A stretch of DNA of 43,164 nucleotides, taken from B2-G16 sp964528085 (GTDB taxonomy: Bacteria > Bipolaricaulota > Bipolaricaulia > UBA7950 > UBA9294). The position numbers and the translations under genes were made by a program. The stretch is from NCBI GenBank assembly GCA_964528085.1, contig CAZGRE010000008.1:1-43164 (forward strand), in the 5' to 3' direction. The notes under the pieces were generated by a model. The model ran no database searches, was not told where the DNA came from, and saw only the letters and a program-made list of their open reading frames with translations. Positions within the stretch are counted from its first letter, which is position 1; every line of letters starts with the position of its first letter. Below are positions 1 to 7,512 of the stretch, piece after piece.

Positions 1-279
1 AAAGATTGAGATTCCAACCGAAGAAAGAGGAGCCGCATCCGACGGGCTTCCGACGCCAGCAACGATCGTTGCCATAAATCAAGTTTGCGCGACCAAGAGG
101 TAGAAATCCAGTCAGAGACGGCGGGCTTCCCGTCCTTTGCTTAACACTACTGAAGGGAAGCGGTGCAAGGCTGTAAATGCTATACTGGATCGTGTAAACA
201 GGCAGCGAGGTTGAAACGCCGACGTCTGCCGGCTGTATGTCTGAAAACCGGGCGGGCCGCGGCGGTAAAGGAGGAAGCA
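1..279. other. Non-coding leader region before the first gene
   Basis: No convincing gene is seen. The stretch contains a perfect 14-bp palindrome at 59-72 (GCAACGATCGTTGC), a weak GC hairpin at about 118-135 followed by CTTTGCTT, and an extended -10 element (TGCTATACT) at 178-186. An open frame reaches back to 163, but the good ribosome binding site lies just before 280, so the upstream frame is probably untranslated. Confidence 0.5.
178..186 (+). promoter_or_regulatory. Extended -10 promoter for the hydrolase/ZIP operon
   Basis: TGCTATACT matches the extended -10 pattern TGnTATAAT at five of six hexamer positions. No good -35 is found at 16-18 nt, which is normal for extended -10 promoters. 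The predicted transcript would start near 193 and carry an untranslated leader of about 87 nt before the GTG at 280. This is by-eye matching only. Confidence 0.4.
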
Positions 280-2130
280 GTGAGACGACTTATACTTGCA
301 GTGGGATTCATCTGTGTTCTTCTCTCAGCCCTCGTCATCGGAGCCCCTCAGCTGGCGAGAACAACGGTGACGAACCCGACGAGCGGGGCTAGCCTCGCCG
401 TGCGAGCGTTCTACCCATCCGACGGGGCCAGGAACCTTCCGGCCGTCGTCCTCGTTCCCGGCGGAGCGGGGGACTCAACCTCGTTCACCAAGCCCCGGGC
501 GAACGGGATCTCGCAGGTCGACCAGTTCTTGGACGCCGGTTTCGTCGTCGTCGTCTTCGATCCGGACGGCCGCGGTCTGAGCGGGGGGATCGATGATGAT
601 GATGGGTTCATTCAGCAGGACGGCCTCGCCGCGGTGATCGAATACGCCGCATCCCTCCCTAGGGTCGATCCCCAGCGGATCGTCCTCGTCTCCTACTCCT
701 ACGGGGTGACGATGGCGACCGGCGCGCTCGCCCGTCATCCCGACCTTCCGGTCCTGTTCTACATCGACTGGGAGGGACCGGCCGACCGAAACGACACCGG
801 CGGCTGCGACGAGGCCCACTTGGGCCATCTGCAAGGGCACCCCTGCGACGATGAGGACTACTGGAGTGAGCGGGAGGCAGCGGCGTTCGCAAAGGAGATC
901 GCCGTCCCCTACCAGCGCGTTCAATCGGCGAAGGACCACGTCCAGCCGGACGTAGACCATGCCATCCTAATGATAAACAACGCAACGGCGAGCGAGTACG
1001 GAGGGAGCGGTATCTCCTCCTGGACGAGGCTGAACGACCTGACTCCGAACGCGGTCTACTCGTTCGATGATCCCCCATCGCTCCCGGGGCGGATCCCCGA
1101 TCCGACTGCCGTCATCATCGACTATGCAAAGGAACTCCTCGACCTCTTCTCCCCGAGCGCAACGGCAGAACCGGTCCTCCTGTTCGGAATCGGGATGCAC
1201 ATCGAGCCGATGGGCTCGCAGGTGAGCGGTATAGCGCTCGCAGCTGGAGCGAGCCCTAAGATGAGCGATCCGAGGAAGCCAGACTACAACCGGAGGACGG
1301 ATTTCGAGCGCGCCGCTTTGAGCATCCTTCAAATCGCCGATATCGTCGAACGGCACGGAGGGCTCCTCACGGTGCAAGCCCAGTCGCCGTTCACCACCGC
1401 TGCTGTCAAGTCCGAAAACCCGATCCTCTCAGAGCTTGAGAGCCGGGGGCACGAGATTGCCCTGCATTTTCACGAAGACGCCCATCTGGGGAAGGATCCC
1501 GAGTCGCTTCCACCCTCGGTTTGGACGGCGGTGATGGAGGAGGAGATCGGCTACATCCACGCCGCCGGCGTCGAGGGGGAGATCCGCTTCTGGAGTGGGG
1601 GAAACCTCTACCCACATCTCTTGGAGGCTGCAAGCGGGGCGGGGCTCGACATAAACGGCGACTGGAAGAATCCGAATACCCAGACGACCGACCCTTCCCT
1701 CAGCGGGGTGAATCCATGGCGGCCGGCCGGAGGGCCGAGCGCGACCGATCTCACCTCCTTTTCGGCGCACGATCCGAACGGGCCGATCGTCTTCCTCCCA
1801 GAAGGGGCCGTCGACCCTGAGAAGTTCGCGAGTAAGCGGGAGATCATCGCCGAAGAAGGGGACGAAGGCTGGCTTGCAGTCCTCGCCGACCAGGTGAAGC
1901 GGTCGCTCGAAGCCGCTCGGTCCGACCGGGTGAACGTCTGCCACTTCACGATCCATCCGGGGGAGCTGATCGGCGATCCGAAGGACCCGTTCGCCGCCCT
2001 CGACTGGTTCCTGACCGAGGTGATCGACCCTCTCGTCGCCGCCGGCCGGATCCGTTGGGCGACCTATTCCGAGATGGCGGACGCGTACATCTCCTGGGAG
2101 GAGGAGAACCCGGGGGTGGATCCCCGGTAA
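280..2130 (+). CDS. Exported two-domain protein: alpha/beta hydrolase plus polysaccharide deacetylase-like domain
   Basis: The start is GTG at 280 because AAAGGAGG lies 5-6 nt upstream and the protein then opens with a classic signal peptide (MRRLILAV, hydrophobic core, cut near GAPQLA); the frame is open upstream without such signals. The product is 616 aa. The N-terminal half (about 30-330) looks like a dienelactone hydrolase/peptidase-type alpha/beta hydrolase, with the strand VVLVPGG, DPDGRGLSGG and a nucleophile elbow SYSYG (Ser140), where the usual first Gly is Ser. The C-terminal half (about 340-600) resembles NodB-type deacetylases: it has GHEIALHFHEDAH (from about 390), a His-rich metal-site motif, and a late CHFTIHPGEL strand. 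The usual TFDD motif is not evident. It lies 9 nt upstream of a ZIP transporter and is probably cotranscribed with it. The substrate is unknown. Confidence 0.75.
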   Translation: MRRLILAVGFICVLLSALVIGAPQLARTTVTNPTSGASLAVRAFYPSDGARNLPAVVLVPGGAGDSTSFTKPRANGISQVDQFLDAGFVVVVFDPDGRGLSGGIDDDDGFIQQDGLAAVIEYAASLPRVDPQRIVLVSYSYGVTMATGALARHPDLPVLFYIDWEGPADRNDTGGCDEAHLGHLQGHPCDDEDYWSEREAAAFAKEIAVPYQRVQSAKDHVQPDVDHAILMINNATASEYGGSGISSWTRLNDLTPNAVYSFDDPPSLPGRIPDPTAVIIDYAKELLDLFSPSATAEPVLLFGIGMHIEPMGSQVSGIALAAGASPKMSDPRKPDYNRRTDFERAALSILQIADIVERHGGLLTVQAQSPFTTAAVKSENPILSELESRGHEIALHFHEDAHLGKDPESLPPSVWTAVMEEEIGYIHAAGVEGEIRFWSGGNLYPHLLEAASGAGLDINGDWKNPNTQTTDPSLSGVNPWRPAGGPSATDLTSFSAHDPNGPIVFLPEGAVDPEKFASKREIIAEEGDEGWLAVLADQVKRSLEAARSDRVNVCHFTIHPGELIGDPKDPFAALDWFLTEVIDPLVAAGRIRWATYSEMADAYISWEEENPGVDPR

Positions 2131-2139
2131 ACTAGCCGC

Positions 2140-2886
2140 GTGAAGAGCCTGATCCTTCTCGGATTCATCGGAAGCCTCGCCGCCGGCCTCGCCACAGGGG
2201 TCGGGGCTCTGCCGGTCCTGTTCGTCAAGCGGCCGTCCAAGCGCTACCTAGATCTGATGCTCGGGTTCGCCGCCGGGGTGATGCTCGCCGCGAGCGTCTT
2301 CAGCCTCCTCATCCCAGCGATCGACGAGGGAGGGGTCTGGACCGCCCTCGGCGGGCTCCTCCTCGGGGCGGCAAGCCTCCATCTGATCGATCGGTCCGTC
2401 CCTCACGAGCACTTCGTCCGCGGGCACGAGGGGCCGAGCTCGAGGCTGCGGAAGATCTGGCTGTTCATCATCGCGATCACGATCCACAACTTCCCAGAGG
2501 GGCTCGCCGTCGGTATCGGGTTTGGAGGGGGGACGCTCGGCCCGGCGATCGCCCTCGCGGTCGGAATAGGGCTACAGAACATGCCGGAGGGGCTCGCCGT
2601 GGCGCTCCCCCTCGTCGGAGAGGGCTACTCCAGAGGCCGGGCTCTCCTGTACGCCACCCTGACCGGCCTCGTTGAACCGATAGGAGGGGTCCTCGGAGTC
2701 TCCCTCATGTTGGTCGCACGACCACTTTTACCGTGGGGTCTCGCCTTCGCCGCCGGGGCGATGATCTTCGTCATATCCGACGAGATCATCCCCGAGAGCC
2801 ACCGGAGCGGCCACGAGCGGCTGGCGACGTTCGGGGTGATGATCGGCTTCTCGGTGATGATGCTCCTCGATGTTCTACTCGGCTAA
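2140..2886 (+). CDS. ZIP-family metal transporter (GufA/ZupT-like)
   Basis: This 248-aa integral membrane protein has about eight hydrophobic segments. It carries the two ZIP signature motifs: HNFPEGLAVG in the predicted TM4 and QNMPEGLAVALPL in the predicted TM5. His and Glu in these helices form the binuclear metal site of the family. Gln in place of the first His of the second motif is seen in GufA-type members. The family moves Zn2+ and other divalent cations across the cytoplasmic membrane, usually inward. A His-containing loop (PHEHFVRGHEG) lies between TM3 and TM4. The GTG start sits 9 nt after the stop of the exported hydrolase, so the two are likely one operon. It is convergent with the Cys-rich lipoprotein gene (3-nt gap). 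Metal specificity cannot be read from the sequence. Confidence 0.9.
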   Translation: MKSLILLGFIGSLAAGLATGVGALPVLFVKRPSKRYLDLMLGFAAGVMLAASVFSLLIPAIDEGGVWTALGGLLLGAASLHLIDRSVPHEHFVRGHEGPSSRLRKIWLFIIAITIHNFPEGLAVGIGFGGGTLGPAIALAVGIGLQNMPEGLAVALPLVGEGYSRGRALLYATLTGLVEPIGGVLGVSLMLVARPLLPWGLAFAAGAMIFVISDEIIPESHRSGHERLATFGVMIGFSVMMLLDVLLG

Positions 2887-2889
2887 TAA

Positions 2890-3504
2890 TCAGCCAGCGT
2901 CCCTCATCGGGATCAGCTTATCCATCCCGCCGCATCCCCCGATATATCGAAACTCGGTCTTAGTGTAGAAGGGGCGCTCACACCGCTCTGTGAGACAGGA
3001 GCTCTCCGTGCTCACCCCATAGCGGGGGAGGTATTCTCCCCTCTCTTCAAGTGCACGCGCTACATAGTAATCCGGGCGTATGAAGTGGAGCCACTGGAGA
3101 ACCGCCTTCTGAACCCGGTCAGCGGTGTATCCCTTCACTTGGATGAGATAGGCGGACAACCCCCATACGCTCCGAGAGAGATTACATACACAGCAGCAGG
3201 TACTCATAGGAAATTCATCGCAGCACGGAGCGACGAGGGGGGAGAGGGCGTCTTCTCGTACCTTGACCTGGGCGGTGGAAAGATCGATGGCATTGTACCA
3301 GTCGATAAACTGCTGTGTGTTTCTAAACGATAGAGGAATCCGATAGTCAGTCGTCTCTCCCCGGTCAGGTACTATCTCCGCCCACATGCGTTCTACCCGA
3401 CCGACCGATGCCGTAGGCGCACCTGGCTCTTCCTTTCCACATCCTACTACAATCAGCAAACCACCCAGCACTAGAGGGACAAGAAAGAGGCTTTTGCGCA
3501 CCAT
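2890..3504 (-). CDS. Cys-rich lipoprotein (PCYCGC-like), CsoR-operator controlled
   Basis: The protein is 204 aa. It opens with a lipoprotein signal (MVRKSLFLVP, hydrophobic core, lipobox VVGC at Cys22). The mature part has tight Cys clusters: CC at 94-95, CCCVC at 103-107, then Cys170, Cys175 and Cys191. The motif TCCCVCNLSRSVWGLS recalls PCYCGC-type lipoproteins, but I am not certain of the family. A role in binding copper or another thiophilic metal outside the membrane is inferred from the Cys clusters and from a CsoR-like palindrome right after its promoter. The GGAGG ribosome site is so close to the ATG that the next codon (GTG, 3501) may be the real start. The gene is divergent from the His-tailed DMT exporter. 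Confidence 0.75.
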   Translation of the reverse strand: MVRKSLFLVPLVLGGLLIVVGCGKEEPGAPTASVGRVERMWAEIVPDRGETTDYRIPLSFRNTQQFIDWYNAIDLSTAQVKVREDALSPLVAPCCDEFPMSTCCCVCNLSRSVWGLSAYLIQVKGYTADRVQKAVLQWLHFIRPDYYVARALEERGEYLPRYGVSTESSCLTERCERPFYTKTEFRYIGGCGGMDKLIPMRDAG

Positions 3505-3534
3505 TCCTCCTTAGAAGCTCCATCGCAGCCGCAT

Positions 3535-3553
3535 ACCCCACCCCCCGTGGGGT
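3535..3553 (-). promoter_or_regulatory. CsoR-like operator upstream of the Cys-rich lipoprotein gene
   Basis: ACCCCAC (3535-3541), five C, then GTGGGGT (3547-3553) is a perfect 7-bp inverted repeat of the G/C-tract type bound by CsoR-family repressors. It begins 7 nt downstream of the lipoprotein gene's -10, so it would cover the transcription start. Similar palindromes precede csoR and the copB operon. Confidence 0.75.
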
Positions 3554-3559
3554 GCTCCT

Positions 3560-3588
3560 ATCCTACAGCATGAAACCACCCTTGTCGA
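3560..3588 (-). promoter_or_regulatory. Promoter of the Cys-rich lipoprotein gene
   Basis: Read on the minus strand, TCGACA (3588-3583) and TAGGAT (3565-3560) are separated by exactly 17 nt. They match the -35 and -10 consensus at 5/6 and 4/6 positions. The layout (promoter, then palindrome at +1) is the same as at csoR and copB. Confidence 0.65.
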
Positions 3589-3667
3589 GAGGGGAGGGAT
3601 CCGTGCAGGTTGAGGGGGTACACATGATCGTTGCGTGCAACGTCGGCTGGGCCGACAATCATCTGCT

Positions 3668-4780
3668 ATGAGGATCCTTCCCAGGAGACGAGGATGGACG
3701 ATCAGCCCTGTAATAGCCGCCTTGCTCGCCGCCGGGCTGTTCGGGCTGAGCGCACCGTTGGCGAAGCTCTTACTGGGAACGATCGATCCTTTGCCGCTCG
3801 CCTCGCTCCTCTACCTCGGAGCCGGATTGGGCCTCGCCGGCTATATCCTTGTGGCTAGGATCTTCGTGAAGCGTCCGAGCGAGGAGGCGCGTCTTGAACG
3901 CGGGGATCTTCCCTGGCTTGCAGGGGCGACCCTCTCAGGGGGGGTGATCGCCCCGATACTCCTCCTCTACGGGCTGCGGACGACCCCGGCGGCGACGGCA
4001 TCCCTCATTTTGACCTTCGAAATCGTCGCCACCGGGTTGATAGCCGCAACCGTGTTCGGCGAGTTCATCGGAAGATGGACCTGGGGCGCGATCCTCACGG
4101 TAAGCGGTGGAACCGTCCTCCTCACCCTTCGACCCGGTGCGAGTTGGGAGATATCGCCCGGAGCAGCCCTGATCGTCGTCGCCTGCGTCCTGTGGGGCCT
4201 CGACAACAACCTGACGCGGCACATCTCATTGAGGGACCCGAAGCGGATCGTCCTGATCAAGGGACTGGCAGCCGGTGGAGTCTCGCTGGCGCTGGCGCTA
4301 GGACTCCACAAACCGTTCCCTGAAGGCTCAGGGATCCTCCTCGGCCTCCTTCTCGGGAGCCTGAGCTACGGGATCAGCATCGCCCTGTTCGTCCGAGCCT
4401 TGAGGGGCCTGGGAGCGGCTCGCACCGGAGCACTGTTCGGGACGGCCCCGTTCATCGGTGCTGCGGTCTCGTTTGCCCTTTTCCGGGAGCTTCCCCCCGT
4501 AACCTTCTTCATATCCCTCCCCCTCCTCGCGATCGGGGCAGGGATCCTGTTCCGCGAACCTCACGCGCACGTGCATTCCCATCTGCCGCTGATGCATACC
4601 CACGCCCATACTCACACAGACGGCCATCATGCCCACCCCCACCGGGATCCGATCACGCGCCATTCGCACCGCCATACCCACACAGACCTCAGGCACAGCC
4701 ATCCGCACCGGCCGGATACCCATCACCGCCACAGGCACACCCCCGCCGGAGGGGACGGATCCCAAGACCCTGAAGCTTGA
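3668..4780 (+). CDS. EamA/DMT-family transporter with long His-rich C-terminal tail
   Basis: About ten hydrophobic segments arranged as two EamA repeats (about residues 15-135 and 155-285) identify a drug/metabolite transporter superfamily permease. The last roughly 70 residues are a soluble tail with dozens of His in HxH patterns (HAHVHSHLPLMHTHAHTHT and more), which should bind divalent metals. Such a tail on a DMT permease inside a metal locus suggests metal sensing or export, but this is inference. The ATG at 3668 (370 aa) is preferred; an in-frame GTG at 3635 would add 11 residues. GACAAT 8 nt before the ATG and the lack of a Shine-Dalgarno sequence fit a leaderless start. It is divergent from the lipoprotein gene and convergent with csoR. 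Confidence 0.8.
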   Translation: MRILPRRRGWTISPVIAALLAAGLFGLSAPLAKLLLGTIDPLPLASLLYLGAGLGLAGYILVARIFVKRPSEEARLERGDLPWLAGATLSGGVIAPILLLYGLRTTPAATASLILTFEIVATGLIAATVFGEFIGRWTWGAILTVSGGTVLLTLRPGASWEISPGAALIVVACVLWGLDNNLTRHISLRDPKRIVLIKGLAAGGVSLALALGLHKPFPEGSGILLGLLLGSLSYGISIALFVRALRGLGAARTGALFGTAPFIGAAVSFALFRELPPVTFFISLPLLAIGAGILFREPHAHVHSHLPLMHTHAHTHTDGHHAHPHRDPITRHSHRHTHTDLRHSHPHRPDTHHRHRHTPAGGDGSQDPEA

Positions 4781-4797
4781 AACAGCCGTAGAACCCT

Positions 4798-5088
4798 CTA
4801 GAAGTGCTTCAGGTACTTGAGGGTCTCGAGCATCTCCTCGACCTTCTCTTCTCCCTTCCCCTCCTCGATCGCCTCGCGGACGCAGTGCTTCATATGAGCA
4901 TCGGAGAGGGCGTAAGCAATCTTGGAGAGGGATGCCTGCACCGCTGCGATCTGCTTCAGGATGTCGGTGCAGTACTCCTCTCCCTCCACCATCCTCTCCA
5001 CCGCGGAGAGGTGACCGACCGCTGTTCGGAGCCGTTGGAGGATCGTCCCCTTCAGCTTCGGCTCGAACCCAAGGCTCCCTTTTTTCAT
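4798..5088 (-). CDS. csoR: CsoR-family copper-sensing repressor
   Basis: This 96-aa all-helical DUF156 protein keeps the Cu(I) ligand set of CsoR: Cys40, His65 and Cys69, with the same 25- and 4-residue spacings as the Cys36-His61-Cys65 triad of the characterised Mycobacterium protein. RcnR/FrmR members would differ at these positions. Apo-CsoR tetramers bind G/C-tract palindromes and release them on binding Cu(I). The start is supported by AAAGGAG 9 nt upstream. The gene has its own TTGACA-17-TATTGT promoter whose start site is covered by a palindrome, so autoregulation is expected. It is divergent from the small membrane protein/copB operon, which has an identical promoter pattern. Confidence 0.93.
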   Translation of the reverse strand: MKKGSLGFEPKLKGTILQRLRTAVGHLSAVERMVEGEEYCTDILKQIAAVQASLSKIAYALSDAHMKHCVREAIEEGKGEEKVEEMLETLKYLKHF

Positions 5089-5102
5089 CGTGTGAATCTC
5101 CT

Positions 5103-5125
5103 TTACCCCAGGTGGGGTGGGGTAA
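5103..5125 (-). promoter_or_regulatory. CsoR-like operator at the csoR promoter
   Basis: TTACCCC (5103-5109) and GGGGTAA (5119-5125) form a 7-bp inverted repeat with a 9-nt G/T-rich centre; inside it ACCCCA/TGGGGT (5105-5110/5113-5118) is a second nested repeat. The site overlaps the last base of the csoR -10 and the predicted start point, as expected for a repressor that blocks RNA polymerase. Confidence 0.82.
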
Positions 5126-5153
5126 CAATACCGGTTTCATTCCAACTTGTCAA
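5125..5153 (-). promoter_or_regulatory. csoR promoter
   Basis: On the minus strand, a perfect TTGACA (5153-5148), a 17-nt spacer and TATTGT (5130-5125). The divergent copB operon promoter has exactly the same hexamers and spacer. Confidence 0.8.
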
Positions 5154-5169
5154 TCGCCGAAGGACTGAG

Positions 5170-5198
5170 TTGACATGCTTCCCAAAATGTGTTATTGT
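5170..5198 (+). promoter_or_regulatory. Promoter of the small membrane protein/copB operon
   Basis: TTGACA (5170-5175), 17-nt spacer, TATTGT (5193-5198). The transcription start is predicted near 5205, at the left edge of the CsoR-like palindrome. Confidence 0.82.
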
Positions 5199-5205
5199 TT
5201 CGGTG

Positions 5206-5227
5206 GCCCACCCGGGGTGGGGTGGGC
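5206..5227 (+). promoter_or_regulatory. CsoR-like operator of the copB operon
   Basis: GCCCACC (5206-5212) and GGTGGGC (5221-5227) form a perfect 7-bp inverted repeat with an 8-nt centre (CGGGGTGG). It sits directly at the predicted start point and 4 nt before the AAGGAG ribosome site of the first gene. Confidence 0.82.
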
Positions 5228-5241
5228 TAAAAGGAGCCGAT

Positions 5242-5460
5242 ATGCACGTATACGGGATGATGGAATACGGCGGTTGGATGTTCCTCTGGTGGATCGGGGG
5301 TCTATTCCTCCTCGGCGCTGTGATCTACACCGCGGTCCGCCTCGGATCAAGGGGCCCACGCCGGGAGGACTGCTACCACGATCCTTACGCCTGCGACCGT
5401 CGGAGGGACGGGGACCGCTACCACCGGAACGACGATCGATATAGGGGTGATGACCGGTGA
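5242..5460 (+). CDS. Small membrane protein upstream of copB
   Basis: A 72-aa protein starting at ATG 5242, with AAAAGGAG 5-6 nt upstream. It has one hydrophobic helix (about residues 13-34, WMFLWWIGGLFLLGAVIY) followed by a very polar tail rich in Arg, Asp, His and Tyr with two Cys (CYHDPYACD). The longer open frame reaching back to 4804 runs through csoR antisense and is not the gene. It overlaps copB by 4 nt (GTGA), so translation is coupled and the protein probably assists copper export. No named family is recognised with confidence. Confidence 0.75.
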   Translation: MHVYGMMEYGGWMFLWWIGGLFLLGAVIYTAVRLGSRGPRREDCYHDPYACDRRRDGDRYHRNDDRYRGDDR

Positions 5461-7490
5461 ATGAGCACGCAGGGCACGACCATGGTGGGCACGATCCCCA
5501 CGCCGGCCACGATCATCATGAAATGATGGAGAAGGACTTCCGGAGGAGGTTCTTCTTCGTGGCGACCATCACCCTCCCCGTTCTCGCCCTCTCCCCGACG
5601 GTCCAGGGGTGGCTCGGGTTCAGCGCGACCTTCCCCGGCGCACGTTACCTTCTCTTCCTCCTGGCGACCCTGATCACGGTCTACGGAACCTGGCCGTTCT
5701 ACAAGGGGGCGGTGAAGGCGCTGAAGCGGCGGGTCCTCGATATGTCGGTCCTGGTGAGCATCGCCGTCTCAGCCGGTTATCTCTTCTCGGTCGGGGCGAC
5801 GTTCGCCTTCCAGGCGGTCGACTTCTACTGGGAGATCTCGACCCTGGTCGCGGTCCTCCTCCTCGGCCACTGGCTGGAGATGCGGGCGGTGCGGGGGACG
5901 ACGGGGGCGCTCCGCGAGCTCCTGAAGCTGATCCCGCAGACAGCCCATCGACTGAACGGCGATGCGGTCGAGGACGTCCCAACGGAGGCCCTCTCCGTCG
6001 GCGATCTCATCCTCGTCAGGCCGGGGGAGCAGCTCCCGGTCGACGGTGAGGTGGTCGAGGGGGAGAGCTCGCTGAACGAAGCGATGGTCACCGGCGAGTC
6101 GAAACCGGTCGATAAGCGAGCGGGCGATACGGTGATCGGCGGAACGATAAACGGCGAGGGGGCGCTCAAAGTGCGGGCGACGAAGGTCGGTGAGGATACG
6201 GCGTTGGCGCAGATTGTGCGCTTGGTCCGGGAGGCACAGGACTCGAAACCACCGGTTCAGCGGCTCGCCGACCGGGCGGCCCACTGGCTGACGATCATCG
6301 CTGTCGGGGTGGGGTTGGCGACGTTCCTGTTCTGGTTTTTCCTTGGGAATCAGCCGTTCGTCTTCGCCCTTACGCTGGCGATCACCGTACTCGTCATCGC
6401 CTGCCCGCACGCCCTCGGCCTCGCCATCCCGGTGGTGACGACGATCTCCACCACCCTGGGGGCGAAACACGGGATGCTGGTCAGGAACGCTCACGCCGTT
6501 GAGACGGCCCGGAGGATCACGACTGTGATCTTCGACAAGACCGGTACCCTCACGCGGGGTGAGTTCGGGGTGACCGAGGTGATCTCATTTTCGGACAAGA
6601 AGGAGGATGAGATCCTCTCGCGGGTCGCCGCGATCGAGCGCTCCTCTGAACACACGATCGCCCAAGGGATCGTCCGCTCGGCCGAAGAGCAGGGGATCGA
6701 CCTCCCTCACGTCGCCGGTGTGCAGGCCCTACCCGGAAAAGGGGTACGGGGAGAGATCGCTGGAGCGCAGATCCACGTGGGAAACCGCGCCCTGATGGAG
6801 GAGATAGGGGGAGCGATCCCGGACGATCCCCGCCTCTCGCAGCTGGAAGGGGAAGGGAAGACGGTCGTCTTCGCTGCGGAGAAAGGAACGGTCATCGGCG
6901 CGGTCGCGCTCGCCGACCTGATCCGCGAGGAATCGAGGGAGGCGGTGGCGGCCCTGAAGGAGAGCGGGATCCAGGTCGCTATCCTCACCGGCGATTCCAA
7001 GCCGGTCGCCGACTGGGTGGGACGCGAACTCAGCCTGGACCTCGTATTTGCCGAAGTGAAACCCGAAGAGAAGTCAATGAAGGTGAAGGAACTCCAGCAG
7101 AAAGGAGAGGTCGTCGCCATGGTGGGGGACGGGATCAACGATGCCCCCGCCCTGGTGCAGGCCGACGTGGGAATCGCCATCGGTGCGGGAACGAACGTGG
7201 CAATCGAGTCGGCGGACGTCGTCCTGGTTAAGGACGACCCGCGCGACGTCGCCCGCCTCATCCGCCTCTCCCGCGCGACGATGCGGAAGATGCGACAGAA
7301 CCTCGTCTGGGCGACCGGGTACAACGCGGTCGCCATCCCGGCCGCTGCCGGGGTCTTCCAGCCGTTCGGGTTCGTCCTCGAGCCGCAGTGGGGGGCGCTG
7401 ATCATGGCCGCAAGCACGATCATCGTGGCGGTGAACGCGATCTCCCTCCGGCGGGTCCGCCTCACCGCTCCCGCTCGCAACGGCGAGTGA
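5457..7490 (+). CDS. copB: Copper-exporting P-type ATPase, CopB type (P1B-3)
   Basis: This 677-aa P1B ATPase pumps copper out of the cytoplasm using ATP. The N-terminus is a His-rich metal-binding segment (HAGHDHGGHDPHAGHDHH) instead of the Cys-based HMA domain of CopA. The sixth-helix motif is CPH (Cys316-Pro-His318), the mark of the CopB/P1B-3 branch. Also present are the actuator motif TGES, the phosphorylation site DKTGTLT (Asp360) and the hinge GDGINDAP followed by ADVGIAIGAG. The GTG start overlaps the stop of the small membrane protein gene. Control by CsoR is expected from the shared promoter. DUF302 follows after 22 nt with its own ribosome site. Confidence 0.95.
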   Translation: MNEHAGHDHGGHDPHAGHDHHEMMEKDFRRRFFFVATITLPVLALSPTVQGWLGFSATFPGARYLLFLLATLITVYGTWPFYKGAVKALKRRVLDMSVLVSIAVSAGYLFSVGATFAFQAVDFYWEISTLVAVLLLGHWLEMRAVRGTTGALRELLKLIPQTAHRLNGDAVEDVPTEALSVGDLILVRPGEQLPVDGEVVEGESSLNEAMVTGESKPVDKRAGDTVIGGTINGEGALKVRATKVGEDTALAQIVRLVREAQDSKPPVQRLADRAAHWLTIIAVGVGLATFLFWFFLGNQPFVFALTLAITVLVIACPHALGLAIPVVTTISTTLGAKHGMLVRNAHAVETARRITTVIFDKTGTLTRGEFGVTEVISFSDKKEDEILSRVAAIERSSEHTIAQGIVRSAEEQGIDLPHVAGVQALPGKGVRGEIAGAQIHVGNRALMEEIGGAIPDDPRLSQLEGEGKTVVFAAEKGTVIGAVALADLIREESREAVAALKESGIQVAILTGDSKPVADWVGRELSLDLVFAEVKPEEKSMKVKELQQKGEVVAMVGDGINDAPALVQADVGIAIGAGTNVAIESADVVLVKDDPRDVARLIRLSRATMRKMRQNLVWATGYNAVAIPAAAGVFQPFGFVLEPQWGALIMAASTIIVAVNAISLRRVRLTAPARNGE

Positions 7491-7512
7491 TATCCATGAA
7501 AGGAGATGAATC

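Noticed and set aside
163..279. N-terminal extension of the first gene
   Set aside because: The frame is open but encodes no family-like sequence, and the strong ribosome site and signal peptide begin at 280.
4328..5140. 270-codon minus-strand frame over the DMT gene and csoR
   Set aside because: It is a shadow of the DMT and csoR coding sequences and its translation is low-complexity without domain features.
4804..5241. Long plus-strand frame running into the small membrane protein
   Set aside because: It lies antisense to csoR and crosses the promoter and operators; the real start is ATG 5242 with its own ribosome site.
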